Shown here piece by piece: positions 37,180-48,032 of a stretch of 64,000 nt of DNA; positions within the stretch are counted from its first letter, which is position 1, and each line of letters starts with the position of its first letter. The translations under genes and the position numbers were made by a program. Under the pieces are notes generated by a model. That model saw only the letters and a list, made by a program, of their open reading frames with translations, had not been told where the DNA came from and made no database searches. The stretch comes from JAEUQQ01 sp963697285. Lineage in GTDB: Bacteria; Acidobacteriota; Vicinamibacteria; Vicinamibacterales; JAFNAJ01. The DNA lies in contig CAVONI010000011.1 in assembly GCA_963697285.1 (NCBI GenBank), forward strand, positions 620,001-684,000, written 5' to 3'.

Positions 37180-37270
37180 GCGCGCGAGGGACGACCGGAT
37201 GGCCGTCCTCGGTGCCGCAGGCACTCTCGACCGAGCCGAACTCCGATCGCTGCGATCGGACCTCGCGCGC
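37180..37270. terminator. Nested inverted repeats between convergent genes
   Basis: An outer pair GCGCGCGAGG (37180-37189) and CCTCGCGCGC (37261-37270) encloses an inner perfect hairpin TCCGATCG-CTG-CGATCGGA (37242-37260). It lies between the convergent amidohydrolase and aldolase stops and probably terminates both transcripts. Confidence 0.5.
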
Positions 37271-37292
37271 GGCACGGTCAGGACCGTCGTCC

Positions 37293-38361
<1,069 letters not shown>

Positions 38362-38489
38362 GTCTCTCTCCTTGTGCGCGCGGACGGGGGTCCGCCGACG
38401 ACAAGTCTATGTCCCGTGCCGGGGATTGGCAACACGGCGGCCGCCTGCTCGAGCTATGCTGTGCCGCGCGTCTTCGCTCGTCGGGCGAC

Positions 38490-39227
38490 ATGCCCATGAC
38501 CACTCGGACGGCTGCGGCGGTCGGCGCGCCATGGACCGCATCCGTGCTTCCGGGACCCCCGATGACCCTTCGCGAACGACTCGGCACGTTTGGCGTCGCC
38601 CTGGCGACCATCACGTACCTCGCGGCGATGTTCTCCGGCTGGACGGCCGTCGCCTACGCCGCCAAGCCCCTCATCGTCGTGTCGTGCCTGGGCCTGGCCG
38701 CGTCGGCCACCGGCTCGATGCGTCCGTGGGTGATGGCCGGGCTCGCGTGGTCACTCGGCGGTGACGTCGCCCTGATGCTGCCGGGCGACTACTTCGTCGT
38801 GGGCCTCGCCCTGTTCCTCGTCGCGCATCTCTGCTACATCGTCGCATTCACACGCGGCGGCTGGCGCGCCACGCCGATCCCGGCCCTCATCGTCGGCGCC
38901 TACCTGATGCTGATGGTGACGCTGCTGGTGCCGTCGCTCGGCCCGATGCGCGCACCTGTCGTCGCCTACGCCACGGTGATCTCGCTGATGGTGTGGCAGG
39001 CCCTCGAGCGCGCCGCCGCCTTGCACACGACGGCTGCGCGCATGGTCGCGCTCGGCGCCGTCATGTTCATCGTCTCTGATACCGCGCTCGCGGTGAATCG
39101 CTTCATGACGCCGCTTCCCTTCGAGCGACTGCTCGTCATCGCGACCTACGCGCTGGCGCAGTATGCGATTGCGCTCGGAACGCTTCGCGGCAGCGTCCTC
39201 CTGCCCCGGGAACCCGGTCAACGCTGA
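38490..39227 (+). CDS. YhhN/TMEM86-family membrane protein, lysoplasmalogenase-like
   Basis: About 245 residues with about eight transmembrane segments. The family's two acidic sites are visible: AWSLGGDVALMLPGDYF near the third helix and MFIVSDTALAVNRFMTP near the seventh. YhhN/TMEM86 proteins hydrolyse the vinyl-ether bond of lysoplasmalogens in animals; bacterial activity is inferred. The start is uncertain among the ATGs at 38490, 38496 and 38562; the last begins right before the first hydrophobic helix region. Confidence 0.78.
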   Translation: MPMTTRTAAAVGAPWTASVLPGPPMTLRERLGTFGVALATITYLAAMFSGWTAVAYAAKPLIVVSCLGLAASATGSMRPWVMAGLAWSLGGDVALMLPGDYFVVGLALFLVAHLCYIVAFTRGGWRATPIPALIVGAYLMLMVTLLVPSLGPMRAPVVAYATVISLMVWQALERAAALHTTAARMVALGAVMFIVSDTALAVNRFMTPLPFERLLVIATYALAQYAIALGTLRGSVLLPREPGQR

Positions 39228-39435
39228 TCCGTTCGTCCCCTCTTCGGCTCATCCGCACCGAACGCCTCGCGCCAGCCGCGATCTCACGACAACCAGGGCA
39301 GCACAGCCCATGACGCCCTCGGTGGGTTCGCGGAATGACCTGCAACGTGAACTCCTGCACCTCCGGATCGTGGTCGATCCGAAGACACGCTCCCTGTGCC
39401 GGCCATGCGCTACCTGGTGCGACGTCGTTCACATC

Positions 39436-39456
39436 CCAGCCTGTGGGTCAGGCTGG
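39436..39456 (-). terminator. Hairpin downstream of dprA
   Basis: CCAGCCTG-TGGGT-CAGGCTGG, an 8-bp perfect stem with a 5-nt loop, starts 10 bp after the dprA stop. It fits a terminator, although no T-run follows. The rest of the gap 39228-39465 has no supported gene. Confidence 0.45.
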
Positions 39457-39465
39457 CGCACGGCG

Positions 39466-40416
39466 TCATCCGAACAACGATCCCTGCAGGGGTCCCTCGT
39501 CGGCGGCTGGCGCCGGAGGGGTCGCCCCCAGCAACGACGCCAGGTGCTCGGGCCCGATCACAGGCGCACCCTCGGTCGACAGGCTGAACGTGCCCTGCTG
39601 CGCCGCAGGGAGGTTGGCGGGATCCGTGGCCGAGGCGTATGCAGGCAGGGCGACGCAGACGGGCACGCGGATCTCGCGCGCGGCCTTGATCGTGTGCCAG
39701 GTGCCTCCGGTCGGCGCCGTCTCGACCACGACCACCACGCGGGCCATCGCCGCCTGGAGGCGGTCGCGCTCGACGAAGAAGGTGGGGCGGGCCCTGGTGC
39801 CGGGCAGGTACTCGCTGATCAGGCAGCCGCGCTCGACGATGCGGGCGGCGAGGCCGCGGTTCGATTCGGGCACGACGAAGTCGAGGCCGGAGGGCAGCAT
39901 GGCCCACGTGCGACCGCGCCGTGCAACGGTCTCGTCGTGCGCGGCCGTGTCGATGCCCCACGCGAGACCCGAGACCACGACCGCACCCAACCGCGCGGCC
40001 TCGGCGGCGAAGGCACGCGCGGTGCGCAGGCCCCACTCGGTGGGCTGCCGCGTCCCGACGATCGCGACGCGCGGCGTCGTCATGTCGCCTGGATCGCCGT
40101 GCACGAACAGCGCCGCCGGAGGATCGTCGAGCCGCAGCATGTCGTCGGGATACCCCTCGCGGCCGAACGCCCACACGCGCCAGTCGCGGCGCCGGCACGC
40201 GTCACTGAGTTCGCCGCCGGCCTCCCATGCCGCCCGCACGTCGGGCTCGCTCCACTCGACCCGCAAGTCGGGCACCTTCGTGCGCAGGAACGCCGCGAAG
40301 TCGTCGAGGGTCGTGATGCCGAGCGTCGCCGAACGTTCGAGCAGCGTGTGCAGGCGGCGACGGCCCACGCCGGGCAGCTTTGCGCAGGCGAGCACGAGGC
40401 GGCGGTCGCGAGGCAT
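39466..40416 (-). CDS. dprA: DNA-processing protein DprA (Smf)
   Basis: The 316-residue protein has the Rossmann-like DprA core: RVAIVGTRQPTEWGLRTARA near 115, VVVSGLAWGIDTAAHDE near 145, LPSGLDFVVPESNRGLAARI, and GTWHTIKAAREIRVPVCVAL. DprA loads RecA onto incoming single-stranded DNA during natural transformation; it is also widespread in species not known to be competent. The C-terminal winged-helix domain seen in many DprA proteins is short or absent here. Confidence 0.9.
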   Translation of the reverse strand: MPRDRRLVLACAKLPGVGRRRLHTLLERSATLGITTLDDFAAFLRTKVPDLRVEWSEPDVRAAWEAGGELSDACRRRDWRVWAFGREGYPDDMLRLDDPPAALFVHGDPGDMTTPRVAIVGTRQPTEWGLRTARAFAAEAARLGAVVVSGLAWGIDTAAHDETVARRGRTWAMLPSGLDFVVPESNRGLAARIVERGCLISEYLPGTRARPTFFVERDRLQAAMARVVVVVETAPTGGTWHTIKAAREIRVPVCVALPAYASATDPANLPAAQQGTFSLSTEGAPVIGPEHLASLLGATPPAPAADEGPLQGSLFG

Positions 40417-40448
40417 GGCGGGTGCGTGGTCGGGCTGACGCTCGTGCG

Positions 40449-40931
40449 CTACCGCCCAGCGAGCGCCCGGGTCAGTTGCGGCCAGTGGTGGCGGTCATGT
40501 CCCGCGAGGGCCTCGATGATCCACTGGGGCGAAATCGGGCCGTACTCGGGATGCGTCGCAGGCCGACTGAGCGCCTCGGGCGTCAGGCCGGCGAAGTACG
40601 CGAGATTGAGGCGGCGCAGCGACGTCCACGCGGCGATGGCGTCGCCCCCCGTGTGGTTCATCTCGTGCGACATCCACAGGTCCTGCTCGAACGGCTGGAT
40701 GACGTACCCGTCGGTGGTCACGGCCATGCGGACGCGCAGCGAGAACGCCATCTCGGTGTGCAGCAGGTGCGTCATCAACTGGGCAATCGTCCACTTGCCC
40801 GGCGCCAGCGGCTGACTCAAGGTCGCCTCGTCGAGCGGCGCCAGGGCCTCCGAGTAGTCACGCAGCATGTCGCGCAGGCTCGCCTGGGCGTCGTGGTCGC
40901 CGAGATCGTGGCTGTACGGGGTGTGGGCCAT
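40449..40931 (-). CDS. DinB-superfamily protein
   Basis: The 160-residue four-helix protein has APGKWTIAQLMTHLLHTEMA (first metal-histidine region, about 45-64) and HDRHHWPQLTRAL at the C-terminus, the histidine triad of the DinB/YfiT superfamily. Members include damage-induced proteins and bacillithiol/mycothiol-dependent transferases; the specific role is unknown. The ATG at 40931 is chosen over a TTG at 40937. It starts 9 bp from the RNA-methyltransferase stop. Confidence 0.8.
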   Translation of the reverse strand: MAHTPYSHDLGDHDAQASLRDMLRDYSEALAPLDEATLSQPLAPGKWTIAQLMTHLLHTEMAFSLRVRMAVTTDGYVIQPFEQDLWMSHEMNHTGGDAIAAWTSLRRLNLAYFAGLTPEALSRPATHPEYGPISPQWIIEALAGHDRHHWPQLTRALAGR

Positions 40932-40939
40932 GGCCAATT

Positions 40940-41779
40940 CTACCCTTCGACTCGAGCCCTGGGTTGAGTCCCGGCGGAAGCCGGCCCCGGACCAGTCACG
41001 TGATGGAGGGCAATCGCCCCGGCGACCGCGACGTTGAGCGAGTCAATCGCCCCCGGCATCGCAATCGACACCCGGTGTGCGCAACCATCGACGGCACCCG
41101 CGCTCAAGCCGTCGCCTTCGTGTCCTACCCAGAGGGCCAGGTGCGGGGCCGCGGGCGTCCATCGGTGCAGATCGATCCCGCCGTGGGCAACCAGGGCGAC
41201 GCTGACGACGCCGTGCACCGCGAACGCCGCCAGCGCCTCGCCGGCGCTCGCCACGCTGGCATGCGGGACGGTCAGCGTGTTGCCGAGCGACGTGCGGACC
41301 GACTTCCTGTAAAGCGGATCGGCGCATCCGCCCACCAGGACAACCGCCGAGACACCAAAGGCGGCAGCGCTCCGGAACAGTCCGCCGACGTTGTCGGGGT
41401 TACTCACGTTCTCGAGGACGAGCCACACGCTGTGCGACTCGGCAGATGTCGCCGCAACGAGCGACGTCACCAACGTCGGCGGCGGGCGCCGCACGAGGGC
41501 AACGCATCCCCGGTCGAGCGGATACCCGACGAGTCGTTGCAGTTCGCGTGGCGAAAGCTCCACCAGCGGCACGTCGGCCGCGACGCGCTCCAGCGAGGCC
41601 GCCATGGCCACGCGCGCCGGGGGCGTCACGACCAGCAGTTCGATGGCGTAGTTCCCGGCCGCAATCAGCCGTTCCACGACGAAGCGGCCTTCAGCGGCAA
41701 AGAGCCCACGGGCGCGAAGGGCGCTGGCGTCGGTGAAGCAGCCAAGGAGGACGGAGTGCCCTGCCGGGTCGGCAGTCAT
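40940..41779 (-). CDS. TrmH/SpoU-family RNA 2'-O-methyltransferase
   Basis: The 279-residue protein has an N-terminal substrate-binding part (EGRFVVERLIAAGNYAIELL) and the three SPOUT motifs: LENVSNPDNVGGLFRSAAAF, LALWVGHEGDGLS and VSIAMPGAIDSLNVAVAGAI, which form the SAM-binding trefoil knot. The target (rRNA 23S G2251, U2552 or tRNA G18 type) cannot be decided from sequence. It lies in a tight run with the methyltransferase and DinB genes. Confidence 0.9.
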   Translation of the reverse strand: MTADPAGHSVLLGCFTDASALRARGLFAAEGRFVVERLIAAGNYAIELLVVTPPARVAMAASLERVAADVPLVELSPRELQRLVGYPLDRGCVALVRRPPPTLVTSLVAATSAESHSVWLVLENVSNPDNVGGLFRSAAAFGVSAVVLVGGCADPLYRKSVRTSLGNTLTVPHASVASAGEALAAFAVHGVVSVALVAHGGIDLHRWTPAAPHLALWVGHEGDGLSAGAVDGCAHRVSIAMPGAIDSLNVAVAGAIALHHVTGPGPASAGTQPRARVEG

Positions 41780-41794
41780 CCGGACACGTCGGCG

Positions 41795-42400
41795 TCACCC
41801 ATGGGCCGCGACCCGTGTGGCGATGACCTGGACGACAGCGCTCGGACCGCGATGCAGGATGCCCTCGTGCACGTCGCGGACCTTCTCGATGCCGTGCTCG
41901 ATCGCGAGCCCGTTGAGATCGGCGACGAGATCCTCGAGCGTGTACAGCAACGCCGGGTCGGGAGGCCCACCCGTTCCGTACTCCAGTTGGGCCGGCCGGT
42001 AGGCTTCGAGCACGAACACCCCGCCGGGCGCGAGCGCCGCGACGCAGCGCCGATGCACGTCGGTGCGCAACCCGGGCGGCAGGTGACACCAGATCGACAC
42101 GATGGCGTCCCACCGGCGCTCGCCCATGTCGAAGGCCGCCAGGTCGGCCAGCACGGTCTCGATGACGACGTGCTGCCGTTCCGCCAGGTCGCGCGCGTGG
42201 GCCAGGCCGACCGCGGAGTTGTCGACGCCCGTCACGTGGTGCCCCTCGGCGGCCAGGAACACGGCGTTGCGGCCCTGCCCTTCGGCGAGACACAACACGC
42301 GCGCCCCCCGCCGGAACCGTGGCTCGCTTTCGACCAGGAAGTCGTTCGGCGCCTCGCCGTAGATGAAGCCGCGCTCGTAGCGCGCGTCCCAGACGCTCAC
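41795..42400 (-). CDS. Class I SAM-dependent methyltransferase, TehB-like
   Basis: The 201-residue protein starts with GTG at 42400 (MSVWDARY). It has the SAM-binding RVLCLAEGQGRNAVFLA (motif I, about 34-50), VTGVDNSAVGLAHARDLA, and a WDAIVSIWCHLP post-I/motif IV region. The short N-terminus and WDARYERGFIYGEAPNDFL resemble tellurite-resistance TehB-type and thiopurine-like methyltransferases. The substrate is unknown. Confidence 0.85.
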   Translation of the reverse strand: MSVWDARYERGFIYGEAPNDFLVESEPRFRRGARVLCLAEGQGRNAVFLAAEGHHVTGVDNSAVGLAHARDLAERQHVVIETVLADLAAFDMGERRWDAIVSIWCHLPPGLRTDVHRRCVAALAPGGVFVLEAYRPAQLEYGTGGPPDPALLYTLEDLVADLNGLAIEHGIEKVRDVHEGILHRGPSAVVQVIATRVAAHG

Positions 42401-42418
42401 CCGCGGATTATACGGGCG

Positions 42419-42922
42419 TCATGACGTCTCGACGCGGCACGGCGGCAGCCGCACCGCCCCGGGGGTGTTGAGGCGACCGATCTCCGGCGCGAGGGTGGCA
42501 TCGATGCCCCCCGCAACGGCGACGTCCACCTTCACCTCCAGCCACGCGGCGCCGCCCGAGGAGTCGAGGTTCACCACCAGGCCGCCGTCACCGCTGCGGT
42601 ACGAGAGGCGCGCGTTCTTCGCCGTGATGTCCGGGGCCGCGCCCGGCAGCGGCAGGACCAATGGCGGCCGCTTCGATGCCGGCTCGGTCATCGTCAGCCG
42701 CCACTCGCGCCCTGTCCCTCGCAGGCGATCGGCCTCGTGCAGGCGGTACATCCGCACGCTCTCGCTCACCGTCACCAGGCACACGACTGCTCGTGCCGGG
42801 GCTCTCGCGCCCTGCGCCGCCGGCGCCGACGAGGCGGCCGGCTGTTGTCCCGAGACGCCGCACGCCCCGGCGCACCACGACATCGCCACGAGTCCCGCGC
42901 CGATTCGTTGTTGGATCCTCAT
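42419..42922 (-). CDS. Hypothetical exported protein
   Basis: The 167-residue protein starts at the ATG at 42922 (MRIQQRIGAGLVAMSWCAGA). The N-terminus looks like a signal peptide, possibly a lipoprotein with cysteine at about 17 or 21. The mature part is polar, with a beta-rich RLSYRSGDGGLVVNLDSSGG segment. I do not recognise the family. It ends 18 bp before the methyltransferase gene on the same strand. Confidence 0.55.
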   Translation of the reverse strand: MRIQQRIGAGLVAMSWCAGACGVSGQQPAASSAPAAQGARAPARAVVCLVTVSESVRMYRLHEADRLRGTGREWRLTMTEPASKRPPLVLPLPGAAPDITAKNARLSYRSGDGGLVVNLDSSGGAAWLEVKVDVAVAGGIDATLAPEIGRLNTPGAVRLPPCRVETS

Positions 42923-43096
42923 GCCGCGCCTGCTCCCTCCCGGCCGCGCCACCTGCGCGCCATGCCGGCGATCACAGGCAAGCAGCGTTCCACGACACGC
43001 GAGCTTGCGCGCGCTCACATTTCGCAGGAAAGCGTGCACCCGTCGCCGGAATTGCAACATCCAGCCGGAACTGCGCGGTGAGGAATCTGCGAGGAC

Positions 43097-44044
43097 TCAG
43101 GCCTCCGACTCGCGCCTGAGGGTGCGCACCAGGTGGCGCATGTCGTCGGGCCACGGCGATTCGAGCCGCATCGGACGTCCGTCGATGGGATGCGCGAACG
43201 CGAGCCGCACGGCATGGAGGGCTTGCCGTCCGATGGTGTCGTGCGTGCGCGCGTACTGGTGTTCGCCGAACACGGGATGGCCCCGCCACGCCGCCTGCAC
43301 GCGGATCTGGTTCCGGCGTCCCGTCACCAGCGCGACGTCGAGCACCGCGGCGTCGGTCAGTGCCTCGACGACCCGGTACTTCAGCCGCGCCTCGAGCGCG
43401 CCGTGCTCCATCACGGGAATGATCTCCGACCTGCGCGTCGCGGCGTTCCAACGCATGATGTCTGACCACTCGCCCTCGAAGGGCTCGGGCACGCCATGGA
43501 CGATGGTGAGGTACTCGCGGACGGCGGTGTGGGTGATGAACTGCGTCTTGAGCGTCTGGCAGGCCGTGGTCGACTTCGCGAACACCACCAGGCCGCTCGT
43601 GTCGCGGTCGAGGCGATGGACGACGAACGCGCCGGCGTGACGGGGACCCTTCCAGCAGCGCGGCAGCAGGCCGGCCACGGAGTCGCCGGGATCCCCGGCC
43701 AGCGGCACCGTGAGCAGGCCCGGCGGCTTGTCGATGACGGCCAGGGCCTCGTCTTCGTAGACGAGCCGCAGCAACCCCGCGTCGCGGCTCACGCTGCGGC
43801 GTTTGGCGCTTCCCGGCCGATCGCGCCAGACGCGAACGCGGTCGCCCGCCTTGACGGCCGTTGCAGCCTCGTCGGCCCCTACCTCGCCGTCGTTGACGAA
43901 GACCTGGCCGCGAGCGAGCGCATCCGAGGCCTTTCCCCGTGACTGCAGGCGCGTTGGCGCGGCCAGGAACTTGTCGAGCCTCGTGCCGGCTTCGGTTGCC
44001 CCGACCGTCCACTCGGTGTCGCCGGATTGCTCCATTCGGGTCAT
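43097..44044 (-). CDS. RluA-family pseudouridine synthase
   Basis: The 315-residue protein has an N-terminal S4 RNA-binding domain (TRLDKFLAAPTRLQSRGKAS) and the catalytic HRLDRDTSGLVVFAKS (about 142-157) with the essential aspartate. VTGRRNQIRVQAAWRGHPVF and the C-terminal HAVRLAFAHPIDGRPM also match RluA/RluC/RluD enzymes. It isomerises uridine in 23S rRNA or tRNA; the site is unknown. The sensor kinase gene ends 10 bp upstream, on the same strand. Confidence 0.9.
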   Translation of the reverse strand: MTRMEQSGDTEWTVGATEAGTRLDKFLAAPTRLQSRGKASDALARGQVFVNDGEVGADEAATAVKAGDRVRVWRDRPGSAKRRSVSRDAGLLRLVYEDEALAVIDKPPGLLTVPLAGDPGDSVAGLLPRCWKGPRHAGAFVVHRLDRDTSGLVVFAKSTTACQTLKTQFITHTAVREYLTIVHGVPEPFEGEWSDIMRWNAATRRSEIIPVMEHGALEARLKYRVVEALTDAAVLDVALVTGRRNQIRVQAAWRGHPVFGEHQYARTHDTIGRQALHAVRLAFAHPIDGRPMRLESPWPDDMRHLVRTLRRESEA

Positions 44045-44054
44045 GGTCGCACCA

Positions 44055-45366
44055 TCAGGCGCGAAAGGCGATGGTGAATGTCGTCACACCGCCATCGCGC
44101 TTCTCGAGCGAGCAGTCGCAGCCGTGCTGCCCGAGCACCTCCTGCACGAAGGTCAGGCCAACGCCCTGGCCGCCGTCCTTGGTCGAGAAGAACGGTGTGA
44201 AGAGGTTGTCGCGCGCCTCGGGAGACAGCCCCGGCCCGGAGTCCTCGACGAGCAGGACGGGGGGGCCGTCGCCGCCGCCTGGCCGCACCCTGACCCAGCC
44301 TCCGTGGCCGGCCGCCTCGATGGCGTTCTTCACGACGTTCACGACGACCTGCCCGAACTGCGCACGATCGACGCCGACGACCGGCCAGGCGTCGTGCTCG
44401 TCGACGGTCACCGTGACCGCAGCGGTCGTGGCGAGCGCGCGCAGCAGCACCGCGGCCTCGCGCGCGAGGCGTCCCAGGTCAACGGGTTCCAGGCGTGGCG
44501 GCGGCAGCCGATAGACCTCGGCGAACCCGGCGAGGAACGTCCCGAGTTGCTCGGTGCGTCCCCGCACGATGCCGATGGCCTGCTCGAAGTCGTACCGGTC
44601 GGCGGCGGGCAGGAACCGCGCGTAGGTCAGGCACGACGACAGCAGTGACGCCGAGGCGCCCACGGTGTTGTTGACCTCGTGCGACAGCACGCGGATGAGT
44701 TTCTCGTGCGCGGCGCGCTCCATGCGGCGCATCTCGTCGGTCAACTCCTCGGCGAGCACGAAGCGGCGCGCGAACCCGCGGTCGATGAACGTGCCGCTCA
44801 CGACCCGCACGCGTCGGCCCGTCCCGCGCGCAAGCACCCGCGCCTCGCGCGGGGCCATGTCGGCCATGGCGTCCTCGAGCCATCGCGCGACATCGCCAAG
44901 GCGCTGACCGACCATCGCGGAATCGATCCCCAGGATCCGGTCGGCCGCGGGGTTCAGGTGGGCAATCCGCCCGTCGAAGTCGAACACGACGATCGCGGCC
45001 GGCGACGCCTCGATCACCTGCGCGAGGAAGTGCTGTTGCTCACGGGCGCCGACACGTTCGGCGCGGAGCTGATCGATCATCGCGTTGTAGAGGTCGATGA
45101 GCCGGTCGATCTCTGGCTGTCCGACCGGACGCACGCGAGACATCACGTCGCTCGTCGCAAGCAGCACCACGCTCTCGTCGACGAAGCGCACGGCCGCGAA
45201 GACGTCGGCAACGAGCTTGAGGCCCACGGCGAGCGACGTGAGCAGGACGAGTTCGGCGAGCAGCCACGCCCACGCCTCGCCGCCCCGCAGCATGCGCCAC
45301 GCGGCCACGCCCGCGCCGAGGTGCGCAACCGCCGAGGTACACGGTGAGGCGGACGCGGCGGCTCAC
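44055..45366 (-). CDS. Sensor histidine kinase, frame broken near 45333
   Basis: About 436 residues. A GTG at 45366 overlaps the response-regulator stop (GTGA) and begins VSRRVRLTVYL; one extra base near 45333 then separates it from AVAHLGAGVAAWRML, which leads to a membrane helix (WAWLLAELVLLTSLAVGLKLV). A PAS domain (SPAAIVVFDFDGRIAHLNPA) follows, then VLSHEVNNTVGASASLLSS with the phosphorylated histidine, and the N, G1 and G2 boxes (VVNVVKNAIEA, LLVEDSGPGLS, GQGVGLTFVQEV). This is an NtrY-like kinase and should phosphorylate the regulator encoded just upstream. Confidence 0.87.
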
Positions 45367-46736
45367 ACCGGGATCTCGTGCTTCTCGAGCCGGCGGTACA
45401 GGGCCGGACGACTGAGCCCGAGCGCCGCGGCCACGCGCGACAGGTTGCCGCCGTGGTGCGAGAGCGCCTTGAGGATCATCGCCTTTTCGATCTCGTCGAT
45501 GGTCATGGCGCCGACCGGCGGCAACGCATCGGCCGTCGCCGTGGCCTCGGCGCTGCCTGCGCCGGAGGCCAGGTCGGCCGCATCGATGTCGGGGGCGCCC
45601 GTCACGAGGACGGCGCGCTCGATCGTCTGCTTCAACTGGCGGATGTTGCCGGGCCACGGCTGCTGCTGGAGCCACGCCATCGCATCGGCCGACAGCCGCA
45701 GCCCGTCGCGGTGGTACACCTCCTCGATGATTCGCAGGAAGCGGTGCGCCAGCATGGGGATGTCACCGCGGCGCTCGCGCAGCGGCGGCAGGTGAAGCGT
45801 GATCAGGTTGATGCGGTAGAGCAGGTCTTCGCGAAACTCGCCGCGGGTCACCTGGTCTGCGAGCACACGATTGGTGGCGCAGACGACGCGAACGTCGACC
45901 GTCACGCGTTGACTCGAGCCGAGCACCTCGAAGGTGCGGTCCTGCAACACGCGCAGCAGCTTCACCTGCGAGGCGAGGTCGAGGTCGCCGATCTCGTCGA
46001 GGAAGATCGTGCCGCCGTGCGCGAGGGTGAAGCGTCCCTTGCGATCGGCCCTGGCATCGGTGAACGCGCCGCGCACGTGGCCGAACATCTCGCTTTCGAA
46101 CAGCGACGCGGCGATCCCGCCGAGGTTGACCTTCACGAACGGCTGCCGGCGCCGCTGGCTGTTGCGGTGGATGGCATCGGCGACGAGTTCCTTGCCGGTG
46201 CCGCTCTCGCCGGTGATCAGCACGGGCGCGTCGGTCGCCGCCACGCGCCCGATCGTGTCGAGCACGCGCAACAGGCGTGGGTCGTCGCCCACGATCTGGC
46301 TGAAGTCGTGACGTGCGTCGAGTGACTCGCGGGTGGTGGCCACCTCGCGCGGCCTGCTGCGCCCCGACGCGGCGAGCCCCAGCACCGTCGACACCGCGTG
46401 CAGCACCTGCGGGTTCGACCAGGGCTTGGTGATGAAGTCGGTCGCGCCCGCCTTCATGCCCTCGACCGCCAGCGCGATGGATCCCCAGGCGGTGATGAGC
46501 ACGACGGGAAGCTCGGGATGCGCCGCGCGGATGCGCCTGAGCAGATCGAGCCCCTCGGCGCCCGACGTCTGGCGCGAGAAGTTCATGTCCTGCAGCACCA
46601 GCGCGCACGGATGCCCGGCGAGCCATGCCAGCGCAGCTGCGGGCGAGTGCTCGACGTGGGTCGCCATCCCCTGCTGCTTGAGCAGCAGCGTCAGCGACGA
46701 GGTGACCGACAGGTCGTCATCGACAATCAGGATCAT
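45363..46736 (-). CDS. NtrC-family sigma-54-dependent response regulator
   Basis: The 457-residue protein starts MILIVDDDLSVTSSL at the ATG at 46736, overlapping the permease stop (ATGA). Domains: receiver (VLQDMNFSR with the phospho-aspartate at about 53), a sigma-54 AAA+ domain (GESGTGKELVADAIHRNS Walker A; GTIFLDEIGDLDLASQ Walker B), and a Fis-type helix-turn-helix (NLSRVAAALGLSRPALYRRL). The sigma-54-contacting loop reads GAFTDA rather than GAFTGA. It probably activates its own operon from the sigma-54 promoter at 51360. Confidence 0.9.
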   Translation of the reverse strand: MILIVDDDLSVTSSLTLLLKQQGMATHVEHSPAAALAWLAGHPCALVLQDMNFSRQTSGAEGLDLLRRIRAAHPELPVVLITAWGSIALAVEGMKAGATDFITKPWSNPQVLHAVSTVLGLAASGRSRPREVATTRESLDARHDFSQIVGDDPRLLRVLDTIGRVAATDAPVLITGESGTGKELVADAIHRNSQRRRQPFVKVNLGGIAASLFESEMFGHVRGAFTDARADRKGRFTLAHGGTIFLDEIGDLDLASQVKLLRVLQDRTFEVLGSSQRVTVDVRVVCATNRVLADQVTRGEFREDLLYRINLITLHLPPLRERRGDIPMLAHRFLRIIEEVYHRDGLRLSADAMAWLQQQPWPGNIRQLKQTIERAVLVTGAPDIDAADLASGAGSAEATATADALPPVGAMTIDEIEKAMILKALSHHGGNLSRVAAALGLSRPALYRRLEKHEIPV

Positions 46737-48032
46737 TCGTACCGCAGGGCATCCGCCGGCGACAGGCGCGTCGCCAGACGCGCGGGATACCACGCGCAGA
46801 GCCACGACAGACCATAGAGGGTCACTGCGGCCACTGCAAGACCGATCATGTAGATGCGCGGATCGATCCAGTACAGCACGCCCGACAGCGGCAACTGGAC
46901 CGCCAGCATCGCGCCAGGCACCGCCGCCAGCGTGGTGAGCACGAGCATCTCGCCGACGATCTGCCTGCGCACCGCGGGAATGGAGGCGCCTTTCGCACGC
47001 CGCAGGCCCAGTTCGCGGGTCCGCTGGGTCACCGCCTGCCACAGCACGCCCACCAGGCCAAGCCCGACGAGCGCGATGAGCGACAGGGCGACGAACGCGA
47101 CGGCGGCCAGCGGAATGAAGGTCATCCGCAGCGACGAGTCGCGCATGCGAGCCAGTGAACGCACCTCGAACGACCACCCGGGTGCTGTCTGCTGGAGCCG
47201 CGACACGAGCCGCTCCTCGAACGCCGCGGTCACGCCGGGACGGAGTTTGACGAGCATGTGCCGCGCCGGCCGGTCTCGCCGGCTCGACGGCGCCGCCACG
47301 TTCTTGCGATACAGGACGAAGTGACGCTGCTGGTCGAACTCGCCGTCCTCGCGGTAGTGCGCGACAACACCGACGATCGCGCGGACGCTTTCGCTCGAAC
47401 GTCGGCTGCGCAGGCGTCGCCCCCGCTCGTGCAGACGGGTCGGCCGTCCCGGGCCCCCCGCTGCTCGTTTCGACCGAGGGTGTCGGCCTGACCTCGTCGT
47501 CTTCGAGGAACTCTCCGATCGCCGCCCCGGTCGCGAACACGTCGTCGCGCATGCGTTTCGTGATCACGATCGGATCGTACTCCTGCCCATCGTCTTCGGG
47601 GCCGAACCAGCGCCCCTCGACGACCTCCAGGTCCAGCACGTCGCGGTACGCATCCGACACCTCGTTGGCGCCGTACTCGACGCGCCGGCCGCGGAAGTCG
47701 TGCGCGCTGTTCATGCCCCCGAGTTCGAACGGCGCCATCCCCGCGAGCGCCACCACTTCCACCTCACCGAACTCCCTGGCCGCGCGGCCCAGTTCGAACG
47801 TGGTGGCGACCGCGTCGTTCGACCACACGTCATCGGTCGACAACTTGCTGTCGATTTCGACGTCCCAGACCTGCTGCCAGGCAATGCCCGTGGGCTGTCG
47901 CCAGTTCATGTATGCAAAGGCCGCGAACGATCCCACGGCGAACAGCACGAGGAACGCGGCCATGAGTTCGGCGGCCACGAGCAGGTTCGCACGCTTGCGG
48001 TTCCAGACGATGCGACAGACGTGCGCGATCAT
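46733..48032 (-). CDS. MacB/FtsX-like ABC permease, second; frame broken near 47455
   Basis: About 433 residues. The ATG at 48032 overlaps the first permease stop (ATGA). An N-terminal membrane helix (LLVAAELMAAFLVLFAVGSF) is followed by a periplasmic domain, then three C-terminal helices (LAAVAFVALSLIALVGLGLV onward), ending in RLATRLSPADALRYE. This is the FtsX/MacB layout. The break sits at a run of six C (plus strand 47454-47459); dropping one base joins VETSSGGPG to RPTRLHERGRR and SVRAIVGVVAHYRED. It should pair with the first permease as a heterodimer. Confidence 0.82.

Noticed and set aside
39300..39465. Short plus-strand frame with several cysteines (MTPSVGSRNDLQREL onward)
   Set aside because: It runs into the dprA coding region as antisense, has no ribosome site, and the cysteine pattern does not match a known zinc motif.
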